The notes beneath the pieces were generated by a model. The model made no database searches, had not been told where the DNA came from, and saw only the letters and a list, made by a program, of their open reading frames with translations. From contig NZ_LT629802.1 of assembly GCF_900106045.1 (NCBI RefSeq), forward strand, positions 2,108,001 through 2,172,000: a stretch of 64,000 nt of DNA. The letters run 5' to 3'. Position 1 is the stretch's first letter. Each line of letters opens with the position of its first letter. Origin of the DNA: Pseudomonas mucidolens (lineage in GTDB: Bacteria; Pseudomonadota; Gammaproteobacteria; Pseudomonadales; Pseudomonadaceae). The translations under genes were made by a program, and so were the position numbers. This document shows, one piece after another, positions 1 to 8,946 of the stretch.

Positions 1-1100
1 AGCTCATCTTCGGCGCGGACGGTGATCCGTCGGGTCAGGTCAGCATCCCCCGTAGACAGCGCGTCAATGTTGGTCTTCAGGGCTTTCATCCGCTGCACTA
101 ACTGACGGATGGCGTAGACCTGCAGCAGCACCAGCAACAAGACCATGGGGATTTGCAGCAAGCTCAGGGTTCCCAGCACATCATCGCGCTGGGCGGTGAT
201 CAGTGAGGTGGGCAGGGCGGTGGCCAGGAACCAGGGCGTACCTTCAATGGGGCGCATGAAAAACGTGCTGGCTACGCCCTGATTGTCGAATTCACTGCGT
301 TGCAACGGTTGATCACGATGGGCCAGGCCAGCGCTGACCTGCGCGGCAAAGGCCGAGGTGGCCGTCAGTTCGCTGATGTTTTTCAACACCTGCGGGCCGC
401 TGATCCGCGAGCTGTTGCTAATGATTTTGCCGTCCCCCTCGACGATCAGCATCTGCCCGCCGATGTCTTTCTCCTTGCTGGCCACCAGATCGTTGAAGAA
501 TCCCAGCGTCACATCAATGGTGGCGACACCGTAAGGCACGCCATCGCGTGCAATGGCCATGGCGCAATTGGTGCGTGGCTGGGCGCTGGCGTCATCCTTA
601 TAAGCCGCGGCCCAGGCGCACTGGCCAGCAGGCGATTGCAGGCCACCCTTGTACCAGGTCTGGTCGTAATAGTTGGGGGCCGCGTCACTGTTCCAGAAAG
701 TGTTGACTATCAGCTTGCCCGAGGCATCACGGTGCCAGAACGTACTGTGTTTATTGCGCCCCGGGGTGCGCTGGTCGGGTAGGGGCCAGATGCCGCCACC
801 AAATACCTTTTGTTCGCCGTACTGGTCCACCAGCCCCGGCAGGACCTTGTCGATGGCATCGCTGTCGAGCAGGGGGATGGTCTGGGTGATGCTACGTTGC
901 TGAGACTGGACCTTGTTCAATTCGCCCTGAATCTGTTCGGCCACTTCCGCAATGCGGTTGAGGGCGACCTGTTCTTCGGTGTGACGCAACTTGGGGGCCA
1001 CAAGTTGGCCGATGCCAACCACGGTCAAGATGAATAACAGCAGGACGAACAGTACGAGAAACAAGGTGTAGCGAGCTTGAATGGAGCGTAGTGAGGGCAT
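1..1100 (-). CDS. Methyl-accepting chemotaxis protein, N-terminal part (runs off window edge)
   Basis: Reading the minus strand from ATG at 1100 gives an open frame to the window edge (366 codons, no stop). It has a transmembrane helix at about residues 8-30 and a periplasmic ligand-binding region of the double-Cache type (WYKGG, then a Cys-rich stretch and TIDVTLGFF). A second helix follows near residues 315-335, and then the start of a HAMP linker (LSTGDADLTRRI). The signalling domain lies outside the window. AAGGA sits 7 nt before the ATG. The ligand cannot be told from the sequence. A sigma-28 promoter precedes it, which fits a chemoreceptor expressed with the flagellar regulon. Confidence 0.9.
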   Translation of the reverse strand, partial: MPSLRSIQARYTLFLVLFVLLLFILTVVGIGQLVAPKLRHTEEQVALNRIAEVAEQIQGELNKVQSQQRSITQTIPLLDSDAIDKVLPGLVDQYGEQKVFGGGIWPLPDQRTPGRNKHSTFWHRDASGKLIVNTFWNSDAAPNYYDQTWYKGGLQSPAGQCAWAAAYKDDASAQPRTNCAMAIARDGVPYGVATIDVTLGFFNDLVASKEKDIGGQMLIVEGDGKIISNSSRISGPQVLKNISELTATSAFAAQVSAGLAHRDQPLQRSEFDNQGVASTFFMRPIEGTPWFLATALPTSLITAQRDDVLGTLSLLQIPMVLLLVLLQVYAIRQLVQRMKALKTNIDALSTGDADLTRRITVRAEDE

Positions 1101-1157
1101 GGGACGGTCCTTGCGAAGCGTTTATTATCGACGCAGCTTTTTAAGAGCTTCATAGAA

Positions 1158-1184
1158 GTATCGGCTTGGGAGCAAGGAGCTTTA
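1158..1184 (-). promoter_or_regulatory. Sigma-28 (FliA) promoter of the chemoreceptor gene
   Basis: On the minus strand TAAAGCTC, an 11-nt spacer and GCCGATAC match the FliA consensus TAAAGTTT-N11-GCCGATAA almost fully. The -10 element lies 58 nt upstream of the chemoreceptor ATG. The spacing and both boxes are visible in the sequence; control by FliA is inferred. Confidence 0.85.
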
Positions 1185-1387
1185 GGTACGATCGTACAAG
1201 AAAGTAACGCGGGCTGAGCCAGGCATTGAGCCGCGGACGCACACGCCGGCGATTCAATGGCAGCGGGTTAAATCTGATAGTGCTTCAGGTGCCTTTTCTG
1301 GCGAACCTTGCGGCCTGTCAGGGCAACCAGCCGGGCCTCCCACCGTGGATCATATAACGGTTAAAAACAGACAAACGGTGGCACTAC

Positions 1388-1403
1388 CTGTCAGATATGA
1401 CAG
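1388..1403 (+). promoter_or_regulatory. lux/las-box-like palindrome upstream of the RCC1-like gene pair
   Basis: CTGTCAGATATGACAG has perfect 6-bp arms (CTGTCA/TGACAG) around GATA and fits the CT-N12-AG form of LuxR-family operators. A near copy lies at 8823-8838, upstream of the opposing gene. The rest of the 463-bp gap 1101-1563 holds the sigma-28 promoter, a 12-bp palindrome GTACGATCGTAC at 1184-1195 and no gene I can support. Confidence 0.6.
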
Positions 1404-1563
1404 TAGACACATGTCCTTCTGCAGCGCCAACTATTAATACCCTATTGAACTTATGCTAAATCCCCGCACTGATTTCACTGCACGATTAAGCGTAATTGAT
1501 AAAAGGGAAGCGGTGTTTTGCAGGAGTCTTGATTGGCAAGGCTCAACTCAAGGAATCAAGATT

Positions 1564-3516
1564 ATGTGCGCAGCTCCTGTCGCTACGAATGTGACTATTA
1601 TAGGTGAGCCCACGCCCGGAGGTACGGTGCGGGGGAGTTATTTTTATGAACACTCACAAGCGGAATCAGGTTCGACATATCATTGGTATATTAACAGCAA
1701 AAAATATCTAACTACGAATGATTCACTGGATTTTTCAATTACTGCCGCCATGGCTGGCGCAAAAATCAGATTCGCCGTTGTGCCCATGTCAGCCAGTGGT
1801 GAATCAGGGGTAGAAACATGTTCTCTAGAAATTGATGTTTTCAACGGCTATCAGAATATTACCGAAGAGGAAAATCGTAATAGCTTTATGTCACAAACAG
1901 GGCAGTACTCGTTTTACGCTCCCGATCCAAAAGATCGAGTTTTCGTTGCCAGTGCTGCGGCATTTTCACTCACTGATGGCACAACGCAAAGCGTCCATGT
2001 CAAGGGCCTAAAGGCGTTTGGCGGAGAGCCTCCGGAAGAAATTAAAACGTACTTAAAAAACAACCCGGCCACTCGAATGTTTTCAACCGAACGTGATTTC
2101 GCAGCGTTAGTTCCGGTTTTAGGCAGCACCAAGCGCCTGCTGTTATGGGGCGAAAATATGAACAATATCCCCCCAGAACTTGATCTAAATAATGTTAAAT
2201 CTGTCTATGCTAACCGTACCGCCATTGCATTTATTTATGACAGTCCGCCACAGGAAAGTAATAAAATTGGCGCTATCGGCGATGCCGCGAATGGAGGCCT
2301 GGTACCGGCGACAGTTCAACAAGCCTTATTCTTCGACCCACCTAGGGCAATCTACGCAACGGAAAACGCTTTTGCGGTACTCACATCTAAAGGCCGTGTT
2401 CATACATGGGGAAGCGCTACAGGCGGTGGGGTGATAGGTGATGCTGAAACTACTTTAAAGAATATAAATGTTGAAAAAATTGTTGCCACGGCAAGTGCAT
2501 TCTGCGCAATCGGACCGTACGGCAACGGGGATCCTGAGATAAAACACCCTGTGGTTTGGGGGGACGCGGTGGGAGGCGGGGTCCTGCCACCCGAACAGCT
2601 TGAGCAAATCTTCGATCTAGATGGCGTCGTTCAGGTAGTCGCCAATCGCAATGCTTTTTGCGCTATCACCAAAAAGCGGGGAAAAGCGATCAGCTGGGGG
2701 GGCGCAGACTATGGCGGGACAATGAGTGAAGCGGCCCTGAATTTGGCCTCCCGTGGCAATATTTTATTATGTCGAGGCTCGGCTTGGGCGTTTTGCATGG
2801 TTAATAGTGCCGGAGAGTCCGAGTCTTGGGGCCAGGCGGGTTATGGTGGCGGCACACTGGAAGATGGTACAGCAGAAGAAAATGATGCTGGCAAAGTGTT
2901 GGATCAGAGTGGACAAAAACAACGTATCCAGACGCTGTTCAATGAAATGAAGGTTGAAAGTTGGTACGAGAGAAATAGGGCTCTGCCGTTGCATCAATGT
3001 ATCTGTGAGCCTGACTCAATGCTTGGAAGTAATCCATCTGAAATTACACTACCTGATGGAGGAACCATTAATTTTTACGCCAATGATGCGAGTTTTTTCA
3101 TGGTGGCAAAGGAGCCGGATGGTAGTACCAAAGAATTATTCAGTTGGGGGCAGCCGACAGGTGGCGGCACTATTCCTACCGATGTCTGGCAAGTACTGAG
3201 GGCAAGTTTAATAACCGCTGTATATTGTACTAACGGCGCTTATGGGGTCATCAGCACTCAAGGTTCCGTCACTGGCGCGGTCAACGCATTTGGTGGGGGC
3301 ACCGCTAACGAAGATGCCGGAGAAATTCCAGAGGAGCTGGCAGACTATTTGCGGCACGACGTGCGCGGGCTCTACTCGATGAAATTTATGCCGCCGGCCT
3401 ATCCGACCAGTTCACGACTCGCCTCGGCATTTGCAGCCAGAAGAGCCGATGGTAGTTACGCCATATGGGGTGGTGGAACTAATGTGGTTGACGAGTTATT
3501 CGTCCCCTCTTCTTAG
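1564..3516 (+). CDS. RCC1-like repeat protein with N-terminal Ig-like domain (copy 1)
   Basis: The protein has 650 residues from this start. The frame is open back to 1453, but AAGGA at 1550-1554 sits 9 nt before ATG 1564 and the paralogue begins at the matching point. An Ig-like domain of about 80 residues (VRGSYFY, YHWYIN, RFAVVP) is followed by about ten repeats of 50-60 residues. Each repeat pairs an AFCAI-type strand with WGxxxxGGxxP (WGSATGGG, WGDAVGGG, WGQPTGGGTIP), which resembles the RCC1/BLIP-II beta-propeller family. There is no signal peptide. The DNA is visibly more AT-rich than its surroundings, which hints at transfer. The function is unknown; propellers of this type usually bind a protein partner. 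The paralogous gene follows after 95 bp. Confidence 0.8.
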   Translation: MCAAPVATNVTIIGEPTPGGTVRGSYFYEHSQAESGSTYHWYINSKKYLTTNDSLDFSITAAMAGAKIRFAVVPMSASGESGVETCSLEIDVFNGYQNITEEENRNSFMSQTGQYSFYAPDPKDRVFVASAAAFSLTDGTTQSVHVKGLKAFGGEPPEEIKTYLKNNPATRMFSTERDFAALVPVLGSTKRLLLWGENMNNIPPELDLNNVKSVYANRTAIAFIYDSPPQESNKIGAIGDAANGGLVPATVQQALFFDPPRAIYATENAFAVLTSKGRVHTWGSATGGGVIGDAETTLKNINVEKIVATASAFCAIGPYGNGDPEIKHPVVWGDAVGGGVLPPEQLEQIFDLDGVVQVVANRNAFCAITKKRGKAISWGGADYGGTMSEAALNLASRGNILLCRGSAWAFCMVNSAGESESWGQAGYGGGTLEDGTAEENDAGKVLDQSGQKQRIQTLFNEMKVESWYERNRALPLHQCICEPDSMLGSNPSEITLPDGGTINFYANDASFFMVAKEPDGSTKELFSWGQPTGGGTIPTDVWQVLRASLITAVYCTNGAYGVISTQGSVTGAVNAFGGGTANEDAGEIPEELADYLRHDVRGLYSMKFMPPAYPTSSRLASAFAARRADGSYAIWGGGTNVVDELFVPSS

Positions 3517-3611
3517 TGCAGAATCACACGTGAGGAAAGTCTGATGGGATGGAACCCCACAGACTTTCAGGAAATACGTACTGTGTTTTCAGCAGGAAAC
3601 TCACTCTAGAG

Positions 3612-5546
3612 ATGACAAACATGAAAAAAACCAAAAGCTCTGCTCCCTCAGTCCTGGCCCCAGTCGCCCTTGATGTGGAAATAGTGGGCGACGTCAATGT
3701 GGGCTCGACTGTACGCGGGTTCTACACTTATGATAGCCAGGGAGGTGATCCTGAGGGACTCTCTCTGTTCTATTGGCATATCAATGGCGAACGGCTGACG
3801 GATGAAGGGCAACTCGACTTTAAACTCCAGTCTGCCGACGCTGATAAGCAATTGCAGTTTTCTGTCATTCCGGTTAACTCGGTTGGCGAGCAGGGCCCCG
3901 AGGTATTTTCGAAAGCCTATTTAATAAGTTCAGGTTTCCAAGGTATCTCTGATGAGGAGAATGAATGGTGCTATTTAAAGCAGCGCGGAAATTTTTCCTT
4001 CCACATTCCTGAACCTTCAGACAGGATATTTGTTTCCACAGGCGGGGTATTCGCACTGCTTCATCCCCCTACTGGCGATATTCATCTCGAGGGGCAAACT
4101 GGCTGGGGGCTACCGGTCCCTCCTGAAATCATAAATTTCCTGAAAAACAACAAAGCGGTAAAACTGTTTTCTTCAGAGGTCAGCTTTGCCGCGCTTGTAC
4201 CTGTTGCCACCTCCAACCAACTGTTGTGCTGGGGTAATACTGTTCCGGCCAATCTGCCTCCTCTGCAGGGAGTCAAGTCGGTCTACAGCACGCGAAGCGC
4301 GTTTGCATTCATTTACGAAAATCCTGCTGACGGAGAGAACAGGATTGGCGCCATTGGGCTATTAAATAATCCTGCCGCGACGGTTCCGGACGATATCCAG
4401 CTAGCGTTGTGGTTTGACCCACCCGCCGCGATCTACACCGCCGATGATGCATTTGCCGTCCGAACTGAACGCGGCAAGGTTTATGCGTGGGGGCAGCCCA
4501 ACAACGGCGGAAGCATTCCTGCGGATGTCAGGGCACAACTGGATAACATGTTTATTACGAGGATCGTGGCGTCGGCGGTTTCCTTCTGTGCAATAGATGA
4601 GTTCGGGGACATAGCCGTGTGGGGGCAAGCCACAGGCGGGGGTACCATTCCACCTGACAGGTTGCAAAGAATTCTCGACGACGGCGGCGTACAGTCTGTC
4701 ATTGCCGCGACCGCGGCATTTTGTGCCATTACCCGTGACAAACGCCGGGCTGTCAGCTGGGGCAGGGCGGTTGAAGGGGGCGATATGCATGCCAGCGCCC
4801 AAGCGCTGGCGACGAGAGGGAATATCGTTATCTGCAAGGCTGCCCGGTGGGCGTTTATTATGGCCAACGAAAGTGGCCAAGCCCAAGCGTGGGGGGCTCC
4901 TCTCTATGGTGGCGCCCCGCTCCCGGCTAAAGCCAAAAGGGAATATAAAGCTGCCTTGCAGGCCGCCCAACCCTCGCCCGGCTACCCACCCCGCAAGGGT
5001 GATAAGAATAACGTGCAAAGACGACGCAGAAACGTCTCTTCCAGAGTCAATACTAACGATGGCTATCTGAACTTGTACGCAAACGATGTCAGTTTTTTTC
5101 TGCTCGGCCGTTATCACGATGGTCGAACCAAGTCGATTGTGCTGACGGGATATGCCACTCATGGCGGTACGATGAACACGGCGTTATATCAAACACTGAT
5201 GGCCAGCCTGATTCGCGACGTTTACTGCACCAATGGCGCTTATGGGGTCATTACCACTCAAGGCGGGACCGAGGGAGCGGTTTCTGTATGGGGAGCAACG
5301 TTGGCAATGGAGGATGCGGGCGAGATTCCTCCTGAGCTAGCGGAATTCTTGCGCAGTGGTGTGGTGGAGTTGTATTCCATCAAGCGTTTTCCATACGTGA
5401 CACGTCCCGTTCCACCGCCGCCACCGCCGCCACCGCCTAGACCGGAGCCCATCGACCCATCTTTCGCCGCAAGACGAACAGATGGCACTTATGTGCTATG
5501 GGGAGGCAATGTGGATAATCAACATTACGATCCGAGCGCAAAATAA
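3612..5546 (+). CDS. RCC1-like repeat protein with N-terminal Ig-like domain (copy 2)
   Basis: This is a 644-residue paralogue of the preceding gene and is co-directional with it. It has the same architecture: an Ig-like domain (VRGFYTY, FYWHING, QFSVIPVNS), then about ten WGxxxxGGxIP units (WGQPNNGGSIP, WGQATGGGTIP, WGRAVEGG). The final unit is interrupted by a run of nine prolines at about residues 600-608 with flanking Arg/Pro. No signal peptide is seen. The start is uncertain: ATG 3549 (with GAGGA at 3532) and ATG 3621 are alternatives; 3612 fits the alignment to copy 1. Its base composition is closer to the genome than copy 1, so the two copies have diverged in composition as well as sequence. 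The function is unknown. Confidence 0.78.
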   Translation: MTNMKKTKSSAPSVLAPVALDVEIVGDVNVGSTVRGFYTYDSQGGDPEGLSLFYWHINGERLTDEGQLDFKLQSADADKQLQFSVIPVNSVGEQGPEVFSKAYLISSGFQGISDEENEWCYLKQRGNFSFHIPEPSDRIFVSTGGVFALLHPPTGDIHLEGQTGWGLPVPPEIINFLKNNKAVKLFSSEVSFAALVPVATSNQLLCWGNTVPANLPPLQGVKSVYSTRSAFAFIYENPADGENRIGAIGLLNNPAATVPDDIQLALWFDPPAAIYTADDAFAVRTERGKVYAWGQPNNGGSIPADVRAQLDNMFITRIVASAVSFCAIDEFGDIAVWGQATGGGTIPPDRLQRILDDGGVQSVIAATAAFCAITRDKRRAVSWGRAVEGGDMHASAQALATRGNIVICKAARWAFIMANESGQAQAWGAPLYGGAPLPAKAKREYKAALQAAQPSPGYPPRKGDKNNVQRRRRNVSSRVNTNDGYLNLYANDVSFFLLGRYHDGRTKSIVLTGYATHGGTMNTALYQTLMASLIRDVYCTNGAYGVITTQGGTEGAVSVWGATLAMEDAGEIPPELAEFLRSGVVELYSIKRFPYVTRPVPPPPPPPPPRPEPIDPSFAARRTDGTYVLWGGNVDNQHYDPSAK

Positions 5547-5570
5547 TACACCTCACCCGGCGACAGGAAA

Positions 5571-5599
5571 AAATAACCCGCGTATATCGCGGGTTATTT
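5571..5599. terminator. Bidirectional intrinsic terminator between converging genes
   Basis: A perfect 12-bp stem (AAATAACCCGCG / CGCGGGTTATTT) closes a TATAT loop. On the plus strand it ends in TTTT; on the minus strand the stem is followed by a longer T run. It lies just after the second RCC1-like gene and before the end of the opposing Ig-domain gene, so it can serve both. Confidence 0.85.
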
Positions 5600-5711
5600 T
5601 CGTGTCGCTGTTTACCGTGGCTTTGGCTGGTGTGATATTACCAATGAGGCAAACTGTTCGCTGCTTGCCTCACTGCGGCCGTCAGACCGCTCCGGATTGC
5701 TGCGTTTGAGC

Positions 5712-6725
5712 TCAATGTATCTCCCGAACCTGGATTCTATCCATGAAGAAGGTCGTATCCCTATTGATTGAGAAGGAAATTTTCGCGGTCTGGCTTTGGA
5801 TGGGAGGCGTTGCCGGCGTCGTGAAGGTGTGGCTGAACTTCTCCCAATTTCGGTCAGGCGTCACCGATTTAGGGACTATCACGCCTGCAAATTCAATCTT
5901 GGCCGTGGTTTGAGAGGCATCGCCCGTCGTCTTGCAATAAAAGCTGACTTCATACTGTGTGTTTGCCTTTAAATCGATATAGCTTTTTTGCACCCCAGGC
6001 TCCAGGTTGTCGGAAGCGCTCTTTGAAGCCCGCCAAACCACATTTTCCGCCCCCTCCACGACAAGCGCCCCTCGTCCATCGACAACGTTAGCCCACCCAT
6101 TCCAGTTGTAACCGAAGAAATCTGTCAGGTCGCTGAAGTAATCAACTCGAATGTTGTAGGTTCGGGTGGGGAAGGGAACCGCAAACGCAATATCCTGGCT
6201 TTCACTGAAACCTACCGTTACCTGAATAGTCAGCGGCGAAGCGTTTTTCAGTCGTTGTAACGCCTCAATCGGCGCAGGAGGTCGTAACCCGAACTGCGCA
6301 TCGTCTTCCCCCAGTCTGTGGGAGGTATAGGTCATTTCGCTGTAAGGTTGGTCATCGGCAAACGTCCCCCGATATTCCATCCAGACACGACTGTCAGGGT
6401 GAATGAAATCCCAGGGTGCGGTCAGGGTGCGTGCACCTTCCAGCAGATTAGACAGCACCAGATCTTGCTCATCGCCTATGCCTTCGATGAAGGGCGCGGG
6501 CAGGCCTGTGAGCGGCAATAAGTTCAGAACCACGGTCTCGGATTCGTACCGAAAGGTGCCGCGGGTGAAGTGATACAGAACACTCACTTGATTACCGCCC
6601 GCACGAAGCCCCTGGGCAACGACACGCGCAGGAATCAGCGCCGATACGACGCCCGTGGCAGGCTCCCCTTGCACGGGAACCGTTATGCTGCCAATACCGT
6701 CGGCGGCCAACCACTCGACTTGAAT
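5712..6725 (-). pseudogene. C-terminal part of the multi-Ig protein, cut off by an in-frame amber codon
   Basis: This frame continues directly from the upstream open frame after a single TAG at 6726-6728. It gives 337 further codons and no start with a convincing ribosome site; TTG 6710 is the first possible start. It completes the Ig-like repeat interrupted at the stop: the preceding repeat reads TGDLIHW where this one reads TD-stop-IQVEW. A further repeat-like segment follows. It ends in a jelly-roll domain resembling carbohydrate-binding modules (YEVSFYCKTTG, FSHTFTTP, FFMDRIQV). Read through, the full protein would be about 1006 residues. Whether the end is lost, reached by amber suppression or cut by a sequencing error cannot be decided here. 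Confidence 0.7.
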
Positions 6726-8732
6726 CTAATCGGTCACCAGCATCGGCTGGTACTGCACCCTCACATGGGCCCCGTCGAGTGCAGCCAATGGATCAAGCTG
6801 ATCCGATGACGGTTGGGCTTCCTCGACTACGGGGCGCTCCAGTTGCACACCGATGCCTACTGTCAGGTTGAGCACTTCCGAGCGCAGCGTCAGCAACGGT
6901 TCGGTTCGCTGCAGGCTGTAGCTGATGCGCAGGCTGCCGTTGAGGTTGTTGTCCAGAATGAGTCGATCAACTGGAAACACCAAGGGCTGGCCTGCGGTAC
7001 CTCCATTGATCTGAATGGTGTTACTGAGCGAGCCGTCAATGCCTGAGCCGATGCAGTTCCAGTGGATCAAATCCCCGGTAAGTGTGCCGGTATAGGGCAA
7101 CGTCAAGAGTACACTCGGCCCCGGGACATCTGCCGGGTTGATGTTATTCCCCTGGACGCCTTGCAGGATGGGCACGGGCATTTCGGCGATTCGCTCGCCC
7201 ACCTGAGCTGCAAACTCCTGCGATTTGCGAATCTCCAGGGTCCCGCTCCCAACATCACGGGCTGCGCCGTCGTTGACCTGGTAGTAAAAATACACCGTGC
7301 CCAGCCCATTGAAGCGCTGCAACGTTTCTTTGGTGACCGTCCGAATGCCGCCCTGAACGTCCGCCAATTGGGGCTGCGTGTAAAGTTCACTGCCGCCGCC
7401 CGGTTGCCGGTACTCGATGACGAGCGTCTCGAGCCAGTCCTTGTTGTGCGGTTGGTAATGAGGCAGGGTGACGGTCACGTCATGGTCGGGGTCGATCATC
7501 CCGAGCTCAATGGGCGCCACAGTGACAGCCGGCATCAACACCAGCGTACCGATGACGGTAACCGTGGTACTGCCGGATAATGCCGAGCTGTCGGGCTTTA
7601 ACCACTGGAACGAGACCCGAAATGAACCACCCACCAACGACCCGATGGTCTCGCGGGCAATCGTCACGTAAGTAACCCCCAGGTTTTCATCAATGACCTC
7701 GGGTAACGGGAATGCCTGGTGTGTGCCATCTGCCAGGGTGGCAAACAAGGTCACTGCGATTTTGTAGCTGGGAACCGGGGCGGGAAATTGTCGAGGTGTC
7801 AAGGCGAGCACTTCAAACGTCGACTCAGCTTGGGCATCAAAGTCGACCTGGGTGGATTCAGCCCCATCGATCAGGAAAATCGGCGGGCTCAGCAGGCTCG
7901 GATCCAGCTCACTGTTCAGCGTATAGGCTTTGGAGTACTGATACTTCTCTCCAGAAAAATTCCCCACCACGTCCCGCACGCGAAAACGCAGAGTCAGTTC
8001 GCCGAGTTGACCGCCTTGATCAATAATCGCCTTGCTGACAAAAACCCGGATGGCACCTGCCTCGGCGGCTTCAGCGGGACTGACGGTGTGCTGGACGAAA
8101 ATACCGTCCCAGGACAGTTCGATCACGTCGTTCTTGCGCACATGTTCATAACGTTCGATCAAGCACCATACGCCGTCACGGGTATTCTCCGGATTGACGA
8201 TGGCGCCTTCCGGAAAGCCTTCAACGTTCATGACCAACCCTGTATGCCACTCGCATCCAGGGTCTCGATCGGTCCCGCCAGGGCGGGTGCTCTTGATCAA
8301 ATAGATCTGTGGGGGCGAGGTGCTTTCCTGGTTGCTAGCGACCCGCAGGAGTCGACCGAAAACGCTGATCTCGCCTTCGGGCACATGTTCTTTGGGAACG
8401 AACAGCTCATAACGGGCGCGATCATCCTGGGTGATATCCGCCGCTGCAGGATTGTTCGGGTCATTGAGGTGGATGGCATAGTAATCGTTGAGATTCCAGT
8501 TGAACCACTTCTCGAAGACCCAACGGGCGTGCGAGTCAACGTGGCGTATGCCCATCCCCCAGATGCCGGCTTCAGGATAAAGGGCCGCTGTCAGGTCGAC
8601 GGCAGGGTAAGCCGAGTAGGGCGGATCCAGATCTTCGATCCGGCGAGATACCTGGGGTGTGGCGGGTGCCTGGCCGGAGGAAGGCTGATTCGCTTGTCCG
8701 TCAGACAGTTGAGGCGTTAGTGGAAAGGACAT
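6726..8732 (-). CDS. Large protein of repeated Ig-like domains, truncated by an amber stop
   Basis: The product has 668 residues from ATG 8732, which has AAGGAG 7 nt upstream; the frame is open to 8786 but without such a site. The N-terminal 150 residues form a low-complexity and unassigned head, with a WFNWNLNDYYAIHLND region. At least four Ig-like modules of about 110 residues follow (patterns DxIxLSWDG, ...VxVxYxVxR...). There is no signal peptide or membrane helix. It faces the RCC1-like pair and shares their upstream palindrome type. The function is unknown; repeated Ig folds suggest a surface, adhesive or binding role, but the secretion route is not visible. The TAG stop falls inside a repeat, so the natural gene probably extends to 5712. 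Confidence 0.75.
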   Translation of the reverse strand: MSFPLTPQLSDGQANQPSSGQAPATPQVSRRIEDLDPPYSAYPAVDLTAALYPEAGIWGMGIRHVDSHARWVFEKWFNWNLNDYYAIHLNDPNNPAAADITQDDRARYELFVPKEHVPEGEISVFGRLLRVASNQESTSPPQIYLIKSTRPGGTDRDPGCEWHTGLVMNVEGFPEGAIVNPENTRDGVWCLIERYEHVRKNDVIELSWDGIFVQHTVSPAEAAEAGAIRVFVSKAIIDQGGQLGELTLRFRVRDVVGNFSGEKYQYSKAYTLNSELDPSLLSPPIFLIDGAESTQVDFDAQAESTFEVLALTPRQFPAPVPSYKIAVTLFATLADGTHQAFPLPEVIDENLGVTYVTIARETIGSLVGGSFRVSFQWLKPDSSALSGSTTVTVIGTLVLMPAVTVAPIELGMIDPDHDVTVTLPHYQPHNKDWLETLVIEYRQPGGGSELYTQPQLADVQGGIRTVTKETLQRFNGLGTVYFYYQVNDGAARDVGSGTLEIRKSQEFAAQVGERIAEMPVPILQGVQGNNINPADVPGPSVLLTLPYTGTLTGDLIHWNCIGSGIDGSLSNTIQINGGTAGQPLVFPVDRLILDNNLNGSLRISYSLQRTEPLLTLRSEVLNLTVGIGVQLERPVVEEAQPSSDQLDPLAALDGAHVRVQYQPMLVTD

Positions 8733-8822
8733 GGGGACGCTCCTTGCAGAGGAAATTCGCTTAGGTGCGAACGTATGCGCACGCAAGGCAAAGGAGACGT
8801 CAGTACCAGGTACAGTGTCTAG

Positions 8823-8838
8823 CTGTCAGAATTGACAG
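8823..8838 (-). promoter_or_regulatory. lux/las-box-like palindrome upstream of the Ig-domain gene
   Basis: CTGTCAGAATTGACAG (plus strand) keeps the same 6-bp arms and 4-nt spacer as the element at 1388-1403 and differs only in two spacer bases. It lies 90 bp upstream of the ATG at 8732. The match to the LuxR-type CT-N12-AG operator is visible; the cognate regulator is not in the window. Confidence 0.6.
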
Positions 8839-8946
8839 TTACGACGAATGGCAAGCGCAGGCAAGGCCCAGACGCCTGGCGTGTAGCGAGTTTTCGGCGT
8901 CAGCAAGGGCTACTGGGCAGCCCTTGCTCAGGTCAGTCCGCAGCGC

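Noticed and set aside
1184..1195. GTACGATCGTAC palindrome as an operator
   Set aside because: It is a 12-bp perfect palindrome but single in the window and just upstream of the sigma-28 -35 box; too little evidence to call a site.
4401..5162. 253-codon open frame opposite the second RCC1-like gene
   Set aside because: The plus-strand repeats are clear and conserved between the two copies; the opposite frame has Arg/Pro-rich noise composition.
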